A stretch of 64,000 nucleotides of DNA from Bacillus sp. REN16 (lineage in GTDB: Bacteria; Bacillota; Bacilli; Bacillales; Bacillaceae_L), in the NCBI RefSeq assembly GCF_020731355.1, contig NZ_JAJFZK010000003.1, forward strand, positions 1 through 64,000. Reading direction: 5' to 3'. The notes under the pieces are model-generated. The model was not told the origin of the DNA, made no database searches, and was given only the letters and a program-made list of their open reading frames with translations. Below, piece after piece: positions 9,253 through 18,295 of the stretch. Both the position numbers and the translations under genes were made by a program. How positions within the stretch are numbered: the stretch's first letter is position 1; each line of letters opens with the position of its first letter.

Positions 9253-10221
9253 TTAAAAAAGACGTAATACATTTAAACCTAATTTAAAACCAAAAAATTT
9301 ACAAAAATATAAAAAGCATTTATGTTTTCTAGAACTTGTATATTTAAATATCTCTAAATTCCCTTTAAGTTTTTCTTCTATTTTAAGTTTTTCTTCTTTC
9401 CTTAAATATTTATAGCTTTTTAGCATATAAAATATAGATAATACTAATCTCTCAAATATAATTGTTCGAGAATTATTATCTAAGTGTAAATAATTAGGAT
9501 TATTGATATTTTCTTGAACAATGTCGATCACATCTAAAACCCTTTTACCACTCTTATTGGACGTAATCGCCCCGACTCTTTCCATTCTATGTGAATACCA
9601 AAAATAATCTGAAACTGTAAATTTATCTGCGTATAAGAATAATTTACTAGTCCAATCAATATCCTCATGTAAATAGCCTTTTTTAAAATTTAAATTGTTA
9701 TTTTTTATAAATGTACGTCTTACAATATACCTAACAGAAGGCCATGCAATTTGTGATTTGCGAAAAATCCATGATATTACATCCTCTTTATTACCATTTT
9801 TGAACTTGTCAATTGGAAATTCCGAATCCATGTATTTAATTTCATTTTCAGAAAAAACTTTCATAATTCTAGTGATCAATACATCAGCATAATAATCATT
9901 TTTTAATATAAGATAAAAATTATTTAAGGTATTTGATATAATGTAATCATCACTATCAACAAAAATAATAAATTCCCCAGTAGCATTTTTTATTCCTACA
10001 TTTCTTGCATCCGATAGTCCACCATTTAACTTATGAATTACACGAATTTTATTATTATTGTTTGCATATTCATCGCATATTGCTGGCGATTGATCTGTTG
10101 ATCCGTCATCAACTAAGATTAATTCGTAGTCATTAAATGATTGACTGATTATACTATCTATACATTGTCTTAAATAGTTATCCACGTTATATACCGGCAC
10201 AATTATGCTAAAAAAAGGCAT
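9253..10221 (-). CDS. Family 2 glycosyltransferase (capsular, EpsJ/CpsJ-like)
   Basis: This 322-residue GT-A glycosyltransferase has the canonical start FSIIVPVYNVDNYLRQCIDS, the nucleotide-binding ELILVDDGSTDQSP, GGLSDARNVG and the metal site FVDSDDYI. The C-terminal 100 residues are basic and rich in Lys/Tyr, typical of membrane-associated polysaccharide transferases. A strong AAGGAGG lies seven bases before the ATG. Its place in the operon implies transfer of one residue of the repeat unit. The donor sugar is unknown. Confidence 0.87.
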   Translation of the reverse strand: MPFFSIIVPVYNVDNYLRQCIDSIISQSFNDYELILVDDGSTDQSPAICDEYANNNNKIRVIHKLNGGLSDARNVGIKNATGEFIIFVDSDDYIISNTLNNFYLILKNDYYADVLITRIMKVFSENEIKYMDSEFPIDKFKNGNKEDVISWIFRKSQIAWPSVRYIVRRTFIKNNNLNFKKGYLHEDIDWTSKLFLYADKFTVSDYFWYSHRMERVGAITSNKSGKRVLDVIDIVQENINNPNYLHLDNNSRTIIFERLVLSIFYMLKSYKYLRKEEKLKIEEKLKGNLEIFKYTSSRKHKCFLYFCKFFGFKLGLNVLRLF

Positions 10222-10334
10222 AAAAATTCCTCCTTTCTAAGATAAAATAACAAAAATACAAAAATCAATTTTAATATTAATGTGATAAAAGCACTCATTT
10301 TTTTGTATCTTCAATTAATTAAGTTCTGTAAAAT

Positions 10335-11462
10335 TTATAAATTATTATAATTACTATTTTTATAAATTTGCTCATACATCTTTACAATATTTTCCCATTT
10401 AAACTTATTAACAAGTTGTATATTTCTTTTGTAAAAATCATTGTATTTATCTAAAACCTTAATAATTTTATCCGCAATATCAATTGGATCCATACAATTA
10501 ACCGGGTACCCAACTACCCCATCATCAAACTGATTGTCAAAACCTTGCTCTTTAGTATAAAGTACTGGTAATCCCTGAGACATAGCCTCAGCATATACAA
10601 GTCCAAATGTTTCAGTTATTGACGGAAGTACAAAAATATCACTTTGTCTATACAATAGTAACAATTCCTCTTTTTTGACATGTCCCAAAAAATTTATATA
10701 TTTTTTTTCAACTAAGTTCATTTTGGTTTTTTCATTTATATTTCCTGCAACATATAGCTCAATTTGATATTTTTTTCCTACTAAAAAATCACAGGCAGAT
10801 ACAAGTGTTTTAAGGTTTTTTCTTTTGGAATCGTCTCCGACAAAAATCAGTTTTGCCTTCTCAGTTTTAATATTTCCCATAGGTTCTACTGGCTTATTTT
10901 CAAACCAAAAATTATCGATCCCATTTGGGATTATTAGCGTCTTTTTTAAGATTTGTGATTTATATTTAGATGGAATATATTTTTCAAAACATTCATTTTT
11001 ATGACTTTCAGATAAAAATATCACTTGATTGGCATTTAATAGAATATTTAACCCTAATCTTCTTAAATTAAGCATTCTCTTAAAAAAAACGTTTATATCT
11101 GTACTTCTCACAGTTACGATATAAGGTTTTTTATATTTTTTATATGAAAGATAAGCAATATAACCGTTTGAAAAAAGAGAGTGTGCATGTAATATATCGT
11201 AATTTTCTAATTTAAATTTAATAAAAAAATCACGAATTATTTTAGTATGTTTTAGATGAAAAAAAATCCTCTCATATTTTTTATAACACTTGGACACATA
11301 TACATGTTCTGGGAGAGGGAATGAAATCTCTTTTCTCGCCTTATAAGTAGAATGAATTGGAACGTATGTTGTTAGATTAAGACCCGTTCTTTTTAAGTTT
11401 TCTTCCATCGGCTGGTATAAAGAGGAACTCAAATAATAAGAATTTATATTAAGTATTTTCAT
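10335..11462 (-). CDS. Family 4 glycosyltransferase (GT-B)
   Basis: This protein of about 375 residues has two Rossmann-like halves. The C-terminal half carries KLIFVGDDSKRKNLKTLV and the donor-binding SITETFGLVYAEAMSQGLPV, with the E-x7-E motif of retaining GT4 enzymes. The N-terminal half begins MKILNINSYY. I use ATG 11462, which has GGAAGG four bases upstream. A TTG four codons earlier overlaps that site and is less likely. It is a cytoplasmic enzyme working on the lipid-linked acceptor within the polysaccharide pathway; specificity is not predictable. Confidence 0.87.
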   Translation of the reverse strand: MKILNINSYYLSSSLYQPMEENLKRTGLNLTTYVPIHSTYKARKEISFPLPEHVYVSKCYKKYERIFFHLKHTKIIRDFFIKFKLENYDILHAHSLFSNGYIAYLSYKKYKKPYIVTVRSTDINVFFKRMLNLRRLGLNILLNANQVIFLSESHKNECFEKYIPSKYKSQILKKTLIIPNGIDNFWFENKPVEPMGNIKTEKAKLIFVGDDSKRKNLKTLVSACDFLVGKKYQIELYVAGNINEKTKMNLVEKKYINFLGHVKKEELLLLYRQSDIFVLPSITETFGLVYAEAMSQGLPVLYTKEQGFDNQFDDGVVGYPVNCMDPIDIADKIIKVLDKYNDFYKRNIQLVNKFKWENIVKMYEQIYKNSNYNNL

Positions 11463-11616
11463 ATTACCTTCCAATCTAATTATAAATAAGTAATTTATTT
11501 AATATTTCTTTTTTATTAAACTAACTTAAAATAGTTTATTATCTTTTCATTCTTTTTGATAAGAATTTTAAAACGTACAATTAATATGTTCTTTATTTTG
11601 AGGTTATTTAATTCAC

Positions 11617-12522
11617 TTATTTATATTTTATTAATTTCTTTGAAAAATATAGAAATTCCTCAATACAATCTATTGGAGAACTAATTACAGCTTTAACTAA
11701 GTGATTAATAGAAACTAATGGTTTTCTACTTCGTTTACCTACTACCGTCATAACCGCATGATATCGAAATTTAACGTATTGTCTTTGTCTAAATGTTAAT
11801 TGCTTCATATATTTTTGTTTGAAATCAAAAAGTTCTTTTTCTTTTTCTATTTTGTTTTGACCAATAGAAATTCTTTCTCCGGGATGAATATACTGTATAA
11901 TGTCTGCCACTGGTAAATATCCAATTTTCAAATTCGACTCAATTGCTTTTAACATCAACATAAACTCTTGGCCAACCTTTACATCATCAAATCCACCAAT
12001 ACTTATTAATGCCTCTCTTTTAAACATATAAGTAGCAGTGGGTGTTAAATGATGCATTATATGTTGTTTTAAAAGCTCATCATTAGAGAAACTCTTAATA
12101 TATGGGTGTTCCCTAAAATCTACTAATTTATTATTCGTATTATGAATCCTAACATTTGTAAAAGATAGGTCAAGCTCGTTTTTAATCATATACTGTAGTT
12201 GATTTTCAACTTTATTAGGAAGATAGATATCGTCATCATCTAAAAAAGTCACAAATTCACCTGTTGCTTTATATATCCCCACGTTTCTAGCTAATGCCCC
12301 TCCAAGATTTTCTTTATTTTTGATATAAATAATTTTCTTATTATCTTTATATTTCTCCATCTTCTGTTCGGTTAATAATCTAAATTCAGAGTTTGAAACA
12401 TTATCATCTATTACAATAATTTCAACATTCGAATAAGTTTGATGTAACAGTGAGTCTATTGCCCTAAGTAAAAAATCACTTCGTTTATATGTTGGAATTA
12501 CTATACTGATTTTTATATCCAA
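11617..12522 (-). CDS. Family 2 glycosyltransferase
   Basis: This protein of about 301 residues has a GT-A fold: IKISIVIPTYKRSDFLLRAI, then VEIIVIDDNVSN, ENLGGALARNVGI and an acidic metal site FLDDDDIYLP. The start is probably the TTG at 12522 because GAGGTG precedes it by six bases. The ATG two codons upstream overlaps that Shine-Dalgarno sequence. The C-terminal quarter is basic and amphipathic. It is the first pathway-specific transferase downstream of the initiating enzyme, so it may add the second sugar of the repeat unit. That is inferred from gene order only. Confidence 0.85.
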   Translation of the reverse strand: MDIKISIVIPTYKRSDFLLRAIDSLLHQTYSNVEIIVIDDNVSNSEFRLLTEQKMEKYKDNKKIIYIKNKENLGGALARNVGIYKATGEFVTFLDDDDIYLPNKVENQLQYMIKNELDLSFTNVRIHNTNNKLVDFREHPYIKSFSNDELLKQHIMHHLTPTATYMFKREALISIGGFDDVKVGQEFMLMLKAIESNLKIGYLPVADIIQYIHPGERISIGQNKIEKEKELFDFKQKYMKQLTFRQRQYVKFRYHAVMTVVGKRSRKPLVSINHLVKAVISSPIDCIEEFLYFSKKLIKYK

Positions 12523-12671
12523 ATACATTCACCTCGATACAACATGTCCACAAAAATAAAGGATAATACTAAGTTTTTAATCTATATAGACTTTAATATA
12601 TCAAAAAATTTAATTAAAGTTCTTGAACCCACATTCCCGTAATGGCAATTAAAATCAACAATAAATTTACA

Positions 12672-13337
12672 TTATCTCGCACCCTCACCTGTTAATACCA
12701 CTTGAACTGTTCTTATAATAATTTTCAAATCCATGGTTATTGAACAATTTTCAATATAATATAAATCAAGTTCTAATTTTTCTTTAGGAGTAATATCATA
12801 ACCTCCATTTATTTGCGCCCACCCTGTAACGCCGGGTTTAACAGATAGTCTATTAACAAAACCGGGTATTTCGTCGTTAAACTGGGCAGTGAAAAGAGGT
12901 CTTTCCGGTCTCGGCCCAATTAAACTCATATCACCCTTAATAACATTAATAAGTTGCGGCAATTCATCTATTCTAGTTTTTCTAATAAAACTACCAATCT
13001 TTGTTACTCTTGGATCATTCTTATGCGCCCACTGCGCACCATTTCTTTCAGCGTCAACGTTCATCGAACGGAGTTTAATCACATTAAAATACTTCCCATT
13101 TTTCCCAACTCTTTCTTGCAGGTAAAATACAGGGCCTGGTGTTTCAATCTTTATTAATAATGAAATAGATAACAATAATGGAAGTGTAATAACAAGTCCA
13201 ATTATAGATAATAAAATATCCATAAATCGTTTAATTATAATGTAATAATATATATCTTTTGAAAAAATAATGGATTGATTATCAGAACCGGTTGCAGCAT
13301 ACTCTCGAAAGAAGTTATGGCTTTGTCTTTTTTTCAC
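12672..13337 (-). CDS. Undecaprenyl-phosphate sugar-phosphate transferase (initiating enzyme)
   Basis: This protein of about 221 residues belongs to the bacterial sugar transferase (WbaP/WcaJ/EpsL) family, which starts polymer synthesis by moving a sugar-1-phosphate from UDP-sugar to undecaprenyl phosphate. It has one hydrophobic hairpin (MDILLSIIGLVITLPLLLSI) and the conserved cytoplasmic core: ERVGKNGKYFNVIKLRSM, a KIGSFIRKTRIDELPQL active-site region, GDMSLIGPRPERP and KPGVTGWAQINGG. It is the short form without extra N-terminal membrane helices. The start is a GTG at 13337 with a GGGGGGAG site; a TTG five codons upstream lies inside that site. The sugar is probably Glc, Gal or a derivative. 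Confidence 0.88.
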   Translation of the reverse strand: MKKRQSHNFFREYAATGSDNQSIIFSKDIYYYIIIKRFMDILLSIIGLVITLPLLLSISLLIKIETPGPVFYLQERVGKNGKYFNVIKLRSMNVDAERNGAQWAHKNDPRVTKIGSFIRKTRIDELPQLINVIKGDMSLIGPRPERPLFTAQFNDEIPGFVNRLSVKPGVTGWAQINGGYDITPKEKLELDLYYIENCSITMDLKIIIRTVQVVLTGEGAR

Positions 13338-13361
13338 AATACTCCCCCCCAAAAAACTAAA

Positions 13362-14246
13362 TTATTTCTTTTGAATAATAGAATCTTTTAAAACATTTTC
13401 CAAAAACACCAATAACTCTTTCTTTAATTCTTCATGCTGTAATGCAAATTCAATAGTAGTCTTTACAAAACCGATTTTTTCCCCGACATCAAATCGTTTA
13501 CCCTCGAAATCATACGCGAATACACGTTGTATCTCGTTCAATTTTTGGATGGCATCAGTTAACTGAACCTCTCCCCCAGCCCCAATTTCCTGCTGCTCTA
13601 AGAACATAAAAATTTCTGGGGTTAATATATATCTTCCCATAATAGCTAAATTTGATGGGGCTGTTCCTTGCTTCGGTTTTTCAACAAAACGATCCACCTG
13701 AAAACGTCTACCTTCATTTGTCAATGGATCAATAATTCCATACCGATGTGTTTCATTTTCTGGTACTGTTTGCACACCGATCACTGATGATAAGGTATTT
13801 TCATACTCATCCATGAGTTGACGCAAACAAGGGGTTTCGGCGTGTACGATATCATCTCCTAATAATACAGCAAAAGGCTCATCTCCAATGAACTTTCTAG
13901 CACACCATACAGCATGCCCAAGGCCTTTTGGTTCTTTTTGACGAATGTAATGTATATCAACACTAGAAGATTGTTGTACCTTTTCTAGTAAATCAAATTT
14001 CTTTTTTTCTAATAAATTTTGCTCGAGTTCAAAGGAGTTATCAAAATGATCTTCAATGGCACGTTTTCCCTTACCAGTTACGATGATAATATCTTCAATT
14101 CCCGATTTAATTGCTTCTTCAACTATATATTGAATTGTAGGTTTATCTACGATAGGTAGCATTTCCTTTGGCATTGCTTTAGTTGCTGGTAAAAATCTAG
14201 TTCCTAATCCTGCTGCAGGAATGATTGCTTTTCTTACTTTTTTCAT
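13362..14246 (-). CDS. galU: UTP-glucose-1-phosphate uridylyltransferase
   Basis: This 294-residue nucleotidyltransferase makes UDP-glucose from UTP and glucose-1-phosphate. The nucleotide-binding start [38 protein letters not shown], the metal-site region [10 protein letters not shown] and [19 protein letters not shown] are diagnostic of GalU/GtaB/HasC. It lies in the polysaccharide operon between the phosphatase and the initiating transferase. It feeds both GalE and UDP-glucose dehydrogenase encoded downstream. A GGGGG site lies about nine bases before the ATG. A second GtaB elsewhere in the genome is likely but cannot be seen here. Confidence 0.93.
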   Translation of the reverse strand: MKKVRKAIIPAAGLGTRFLPATKAMPKEMLPIVDKPTIQYIVEEAIKSGIEDIIIVTGKGKRAIEDHFDNSFELEQNLLEKKKFDLLEKVQQSSSVDIHYIRQKEPKGLGHAVWCARKFIGDEPFAVLLGDDIVHAETPCLRQLMDEYENTLSSVIGVQTVPENETHRYGIIDPLTNEGRRFQVDRFVEKPKQGTAPSNLAIMGRYILTPEIFMFLEQQEIGAGGEVQLTDAIQKLNEIQRVFAYDFEGKRFDVGEKIGFVKTTIEFALQHEELKKELLVFLENVLKDSIIQKK

Positions 14247-14319
14247 CTGTAAAGTCCCCCTTGTAATGTCTGATCAAAAAATAAAACTAGTAAACACATA
14301 ATTTATGTTCTTTATAACT

Positions 14320-15087
14320 TTAAAATATACCAAATAGCCTCTTTTTCTTGACTTTTTCAGGTGTTTCTTTAATAATTGTTTTTCCTTCAATTAGCATTTC
14401 CGCATTTTCTTTAAAAAAATATTCAACACCCGTTCCAAACTCTTTAACTAATTCACTGTATGCCTCTCTCATTCGAAAAGGTCTTGATGATAAATCGTGA
14501 GAATCAGAAGCAACGAAATGAGTTAGGTTTGATTCAACCAATTGCATTGTAAACTTTTTAATATTTTTACCGAAGTGACCCGTAACACTGGAAGATGTAA
14601 TTTGTGAACAAGTTCCATTCTTCACAAACTTATACAATAAATCAGGATTCTCCATTATTTCACTATTCCGTTCAGGATGAACAATAATTGGAGTTAATCC
14701 ATTTAACTGAATATCAAACAGTAACTGTTCTGCATATCTCGGCACATGTCCACTAGGAAACTCAACAAACAGGTATTTCCCACCATTATTTAAAGTAAGG
14801 ATTTCCCCTTTGTTATAGTCATGTAGGATTTCTCCATATATTCTTGGTTCTTGTCCTGGTAAAATAGTTAGGGGAATTTTATGTTGAGATAATTCTTTAT
14901 TTAGACTCTCAACTGCCTGTAGGATTTTCTCTTTTGAGTTTTCAAATTCTCTTTTTTTATAATGAGGGGTAGCGATGATCTTTGTAATTCCTTCCTCAGC
15001 TGCCTTATTAGCCATTGCAATCGTTTCAACTAGGTCTTTTGCCCCATCATCAAACCATGGGAGTATGTGACAATGTATATCAATCAT
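14320..15087 (-). CDS. CpsB/CapC-type (YwqE) tyrosine-protein phosphatase, PHP fold
   Basis: This 255-residue manganese-dependent phosphatase removes phosphate from the tyrosine cluster of the neighbouring BY-kinase. PHP metal-binding motifs are visible: MIDIHCHILPWFDDGAKD at the N-terminus, IIATPHYKKREF, PIIVHPERN and FVASDSHDLSSR near the C-terminus. I start at ATG 15087 because AGAGGG lies about 11 bases upstream; a GTG four codons earlier abuts that site. It is separated from the kinase gene by about 200 bases containing a strong hairpin, so its dose relative to the kinase may be set there. Confidence 0.9.
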   Translation of the reverse strand: MIDIHCHILPWFDDGAKDLVETIAMANKAAEEGITKIIATPHYKKREFENSKEKILQAVESLNKELSQHKIPLTILPGQEPRIYGEILHDYNKGEILTLNNGGKYLFVEFPSGHVPRYAEQLLFDIQLNGLTPIIVHPERNSEIMENPDLLYKFVKNGTCSQITSSSVTGHFGKNIKKFTMQLVESNLTHFVASDSHDLSSRPFRMREAYSELVKEFGTGVEYFFKENAEMLIEGKTIIKETPEKVKKKRLFGIF

Positions 15088-15216
15088 AATGAATCGCACC
15101 CTCTTTCATTTCATTTTCGACAAATTATTTTATCAAAATGCTTACAAGCGTAATAGTACCATATAAGAAATTTTAAAGAAACGGGGGAAATTTGTCGAAT
15201 CGTGCCGAACAAAGAG

Positions 15217-15250
15217 AAAGGAAATATTTACATATATAAATATTTCCTTT
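15217..15250 (-). terminator. Hairpin between kinase and phosphatase genes (attenuator candidate)
   Basis: AAAGGAAATATTTA and TAAATATTTCCTTT form a perfect 14-bp palindromic stem with a six-base loop. It lies between the end of the kinase gene (15286) and the start of the phosphatase gene (15087). Transcription continues to essential operon genes, so partial termination or mRNA processing is more likely than a full stop. Confidence 0.55.
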
Positions 15251-15285
15251 CGTGCAAGATTCCCTTTTTGTTAAAATTTAAACGA

Positions 15286-15990
15286 TCACTTTTGACCATA
15301 ATAATAGTAATATTGACTTTCCGTTCTCTTTTTGTTGTTCAAAACCACACCTAATAGTTTAGCCTTTGCATTCATTAATGTTTCTTTTGCCTTTAATGCA
15401 GCATCATTTTCTGTTTTGTTGCTGCTTACCACCATCACTACACCATCTGTCTTATTTGCCAGAACCTGTGCATCAGTGACAACCAAAACTGGCGGTGTAT
15501 CAAAAATTACAATATCATATTGACTTCTTACTTCAGTAAGAAATTGATCCATCGCCTTAGAACCGAGTAATTCTGCCGGATTTGGCGGTATTGGTCCGCA
15601 GGTTAAAGCGAATAAATTCTCTTGTTCTGTTGGTTGAATGACATTTATTAATGTCTTTTGTTTCGTTAATACATTTGTCAATCCAACATGATTTTCAAGT
15701 CGAAATGAGTAATGGACGGTTGGTTTTCGTAAATCAGCGTCTACTAATAATACTTTTTTACCTTGCTGGGCAAATACAATTGCAATATTATTTGTTGTCG
15801 TTGATTTTCCTTCTCCGGGACCAGAAGATGTAACCATGATTAATTGCATTTCTTCATCCACTGTCGAGAATTGAATGTTTGTACGGATCGTTCGGTATTG
15901 TTCCGATATAGGTGATTTCGGATTTAGCATTGTCACCAAGCTACGATTTTGCATCTGGAATTGTTTACGATTGGATTTTTTACGCGCCAA
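15286..15990 (-). CDS. CapB/CpsD-type bacterial tyrosine kinase (YwqD/EpsB-like)
   Basis: This cytoplasmic kinase of about 234 residues autophosphorylates a C-terminal tyrosine cluster and controls polymer export and length with its membrane partner. The Walker A SSGPGEGKSTTTNNIA, the A' motif VLLVDADLRKP and Walker B IVIFDTPPV are present. The protein ends in SQYYYYYGQK, five consecutive tyrosines. PISEQYRTIRTNIQFS is the usual contact segment with the modulator. The start is chosen as TTG 15990 (MARKKS...), eight bases after a GAGGAAGAGG site; a GTG three codons upstream is possible. It overlaps the modulator gene by about 11 bases, as expected for this split Firmicute BY-kinase arrangement. 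Confidence 0.92.
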   Translation of the reverse strand: MARKKSNRKQFQMQNRSLVTMLNPKSPISEQYRTIRTNIQFSTVDEEMQLIMVTSSGPGEGKSTTTNNIAIVFAQQGKKVLLVDADLRKPTVHYSFRLENHVGLTNVLTKQKTLINVIQPTEQENLFALTCGPIPPNPAELLGSKAMDQFLTEVRSQYDIVIFDTPPVLVVTDAQVLANKTDGVVMVVSSNKTENDAALKAKETLMNAKAKLLGVVLNNKKRTESQYYYYYGQK

Positions 15991-16720
15991 GAGAATCACC
16001 TCTTCCTCTGTTTCGTTTATTACCTGATTCCGCTGCTTTTTTCGATTCGTCCTCTAGGTCAATTTGAGCAATCGCACCTAATACAGGAAGTTCCAATAAT
16101 TTTTCGACATCTTGTTCTGTCTTTATTGTGTTGTCCAGGTATTCAAGTAAGAACGCAAGACCCACACCTGCCATTAAGCCGACTACTAAAGCAATAGCCA
16201 TGTTAAGCATTGGATTTGGTTTAACTGGTACCGGAGTTTCTGGTAGCTCAGCTGGTGATAGTACACTTACATTATCTACATTCATAATCTTTACAATTTC
16301 TTCTTTAAACACATTTGCTGTTTTATTGGCAATGTTTACTGCCATCTGTGGATCTGTATGCTGAACTGTAATTTTCATTACCTGTGAGTTGTTTGAGCTT
16401 CCAACGGTGATTAAATCGCCCAGTGGTTCAGTTAAATCAAGCTCTTCCTTCACAAGATCTAAAATAGCGGGTGTTTTAATAATTTCGTTATACGTGTTAA
16501 TTAATTCTACATTTGTTCTAATATCGTTTTGATTCATATACGGCTGATCCGAGGTTTTTTGGTTTACTAGAATTTGAGTAGAAGATTCGTAGACTGGTGT
16601 TAGAAAGAAAAAGCTGATCACTCCAACAGTCGCAACCGCAACAGCGGTAATCATTATAATGAGCAAAAGACGCTTTTTAATCGTCTGGAATAATTCTCGT
16701 AAACTAATTGTTTCTTCCAT
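15980..16720 (-). CDS. YveK/CapA-type chain-length determinant and kinase modulator
   Basis: This protein of about 246 residues has two membrane segments (about residues 18-40 and 175-197) bracketing an extracellular Wzz domain. VYESSTQILVNQKTSDQ, NVELINTYNEIIKTPAIL and ELPETPVPVKPNPMLN are typical. The short cytoplasmic tail activates the tyrosine kinase encoded next. I use ATG 16720, with AGGGGG six bases upstream; the ATG two codons earlier abuts that site. It is the first gene of the polysaccharide operon, so the operon promoter should lie in 16721-16900. Confidence 0.9.
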   Translation of the reverse strand: MEETISLRELFQTIKKRLLLIIMITAVAVATVGVISFFFLTPVYESSTQILVNQKTSDQPYMNQNDIRTNVELINTYNEIIKTPAILDLVKEELDLTEPLGDLITVGSSNNSQVMKITVQHTDPQMAVNIANKTANVFKEEIVKIMNVDNVSVLSPAELPETPVPVKPNPMLNMAIALVVGLMAGVGLAFLLEYLDNTIKTEQDVEKLLELPVLGAIAQIDLEDESKKAAESGNKRNRGRGDSLGA

Positions 16721-16767
16721 TTTCATCCCCCTGTTTTCTTTTGTTGCATATTCAAAGTCTATCAGTA

Positions 16768-16773
16768 ATTATA
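16768..16773 (-). promoter_or_regulatory. Candidate -10 box of the polysaccharide operon
   Basis: On the minus strand a TATAAT preceded by TGTA occurs about 48 bases upstream of the first gene. No well-spaced -35 is evident, so this may be an extended or regulated promoter, or chance in AT-rich DNA. Confidence 0.3.
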
Positions 16774-16901
16774 TACAAGCATTTTACAAATATCTACAAA
16801 AATAGGGTAAAAAAATATTCCATTTGTTCTTAGGGATAAAATATTGTCAAATATTTTGGTTATGCGTCGCAATAAGAATATCCGTGGTTTTCATTGTACT
16901 G

Positions 16902-16934
16902 AAAAAAAAGATAGCCCAGTGGACTATCTCTTTT
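16902..16934 (-). terminator. Intrinsic terminator after the oxidoreductase gene
   Basis: AGATAGCCC and GGACTATCT form a 9-bp stem with one mismatch and a three-base loop. A-run and T-run flank it on both sides. It lies 15 bases past the stop of the minus-strand oxidoreductase gene and separates it from the polysaccharide operon. Confidence 0.75.
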
Positions 16935-16948
16935 CAAGGTTATTTTGA

Positions 16949-18031
16949 TTATTTGTCGAATCTTCCTTCGAAGTCAAGAGTACTGCACTTTTCTAATGGA
17001 AGTTTTACACCTTTTCCTTCTGCAGCAGACTTGTATATTGCAAGTACTAGTTCTAAAGCATCTCTTCCGTCTTTTGCAGTTACGTAAGGATCGCGATCAT
17101 TTTTAATTGCGTCTATAACATCCGTATAAAGTGGATTATGTCCGAATCCATATACACTTGGAGGATTTTCCTGATATTTTGCTTTTACTTCATCAGGATT
17201 GTCTTTGTTGTCAGCAAAATGCCATTCTTCAATGATATTAACTGATTTTCCTCCGGCTTTTATCGTTCCTTTATCACCGAATATGTAGAGTGTTTCTTCT
17301 AAGTTTGTTGGGAAGATATTAGTTGTTCCTTCAACAATTCCGTAGCTTCCATTTGAGAATTTGATTAATGCCATACCAAGGTCTTCCGCCTCGATAAAGC
17401 CATGCTTGAGGTTGTCAGTCATGCCTACAACTTCTTCAATTTCTCCACCCATCATCCAGCGTAACAAGTCAATATTATGGATACATTGGTTCATTAATGC
17501 TCCACCGTCTTGTTCCCATGTTCCACGCCATGGTGCTTGCGTATAGTAGTCTTCGCCACGGTTCCAGCGAATATGAGCTGTACCGTGTAGCAAACGTCCA
17601 AATCGCTCATCTTCTACCGCTTCTCTAATTTTTTGAATAGACTTGTTAAATCGGTTTTGGTGGCATGCACTTACTTTTACATTTTTCTCTTTTGCTTTTT
17701 GGATGATTTTATCCGCATCTTCTAGTGAAAGTGCAATTGGCTTTTCAATGATAAGGTTTGCTCCAGCTTCAATACAGTCTAGTGCTATTGCAGCATGCTT
17801 TCCACTTTCCGTACAAATCGCTACTAATTCAGGTTTTTCCTTTTCGAGCATTTCTTTATAATCCGTATATAAAGCTGTTGATTTTGATAGTTCAAACTTG
17901 TTCATTTTGTCTTCCATGTTTTCAGGAAGTACATCACATAGTGCAACTATTTCTAGGTCATTTTCTTGGGCAGCTGCGATATGGTTTGGTGAAATACGTC
18001 CACAACCAATTAATGCATATTTTAAACTCAT
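16949..18031 (-). CDS. Gfo/Idh/MocA family NAD(P)-dependent oxidoreductase
   Basis: This 360-residue two-domain dehydrogenase has an N-terminal Rossmann fold (LKYALIGCGRISPNHIAAAQ, then VALCDV) and the family lysine in LIIEKPIALS near residue 95. The C-terminal alpha/beta domain carries the substrate-side motif GGALMNQCIHNIDLLRWMMG with the catalytic histidine. Members oxidise or reduce sugars, inositols or nucleotide sugars; this branch resembles those near polysaccharide clusters. The start is ATG 18031, six bases after AAGGAGG. It has its own terminator and is not in the downstream operon. A role in making a modified sugar for the polymer is possible but not shown. Confidence 0.85.
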   Translation of the reverse strand: MSLKYALIGCGRISPNHIAAAQENDLEIVALCDVLPENMEDKMNKFELSKSTALYTDYKEMLEKEKPELVAICTESGKHAAIALDCIEAGANLIIEKPIALSLEDADKIIQKAKEKNVKVSACHQNRFNKSIQKIREAVEDERFGRLLHGTAHIRWNRGEDYYTQAPWRGTWEQDGGALMNQCIHNIDLLRWMMGGEIEEVVGMTDNLKHGFIEAEDLGMALIKFSNGSYGIVEGTTNIFPTNLEETLYIFGDKGTIKAGGKSVNIIEEWHFADNKDNPDEVKAKYQENPPSVYGFGHNPLYTDVIDAIKNDRDPYVTAKDGRDALELVLAIYKSAAEGKGVKLPLEKCSTLDFEGRFDK

Positions 18032-18295
18032 CATGATCCTCCTTAATAATAGAAACGTACTTGGAATCGTTCGGGTTAACAATTCATTTGTAACCCCTTC
18101 ATTATTCTATTATAAAAATGAATAACTGGAAAGCTTTGAGATATTATATTTATGAGGATATCCAACGTCACTAGTAGGTAGTAGTCATTTTTAATGTTGT
18201 TCTTTGATTCATTGGATAGTGTATCCAAGAATCCAAAAATTACTTAGTGATTTGGTATTTTAAAGTTTGCTTTCAATACTTATTATGTAATTCTG

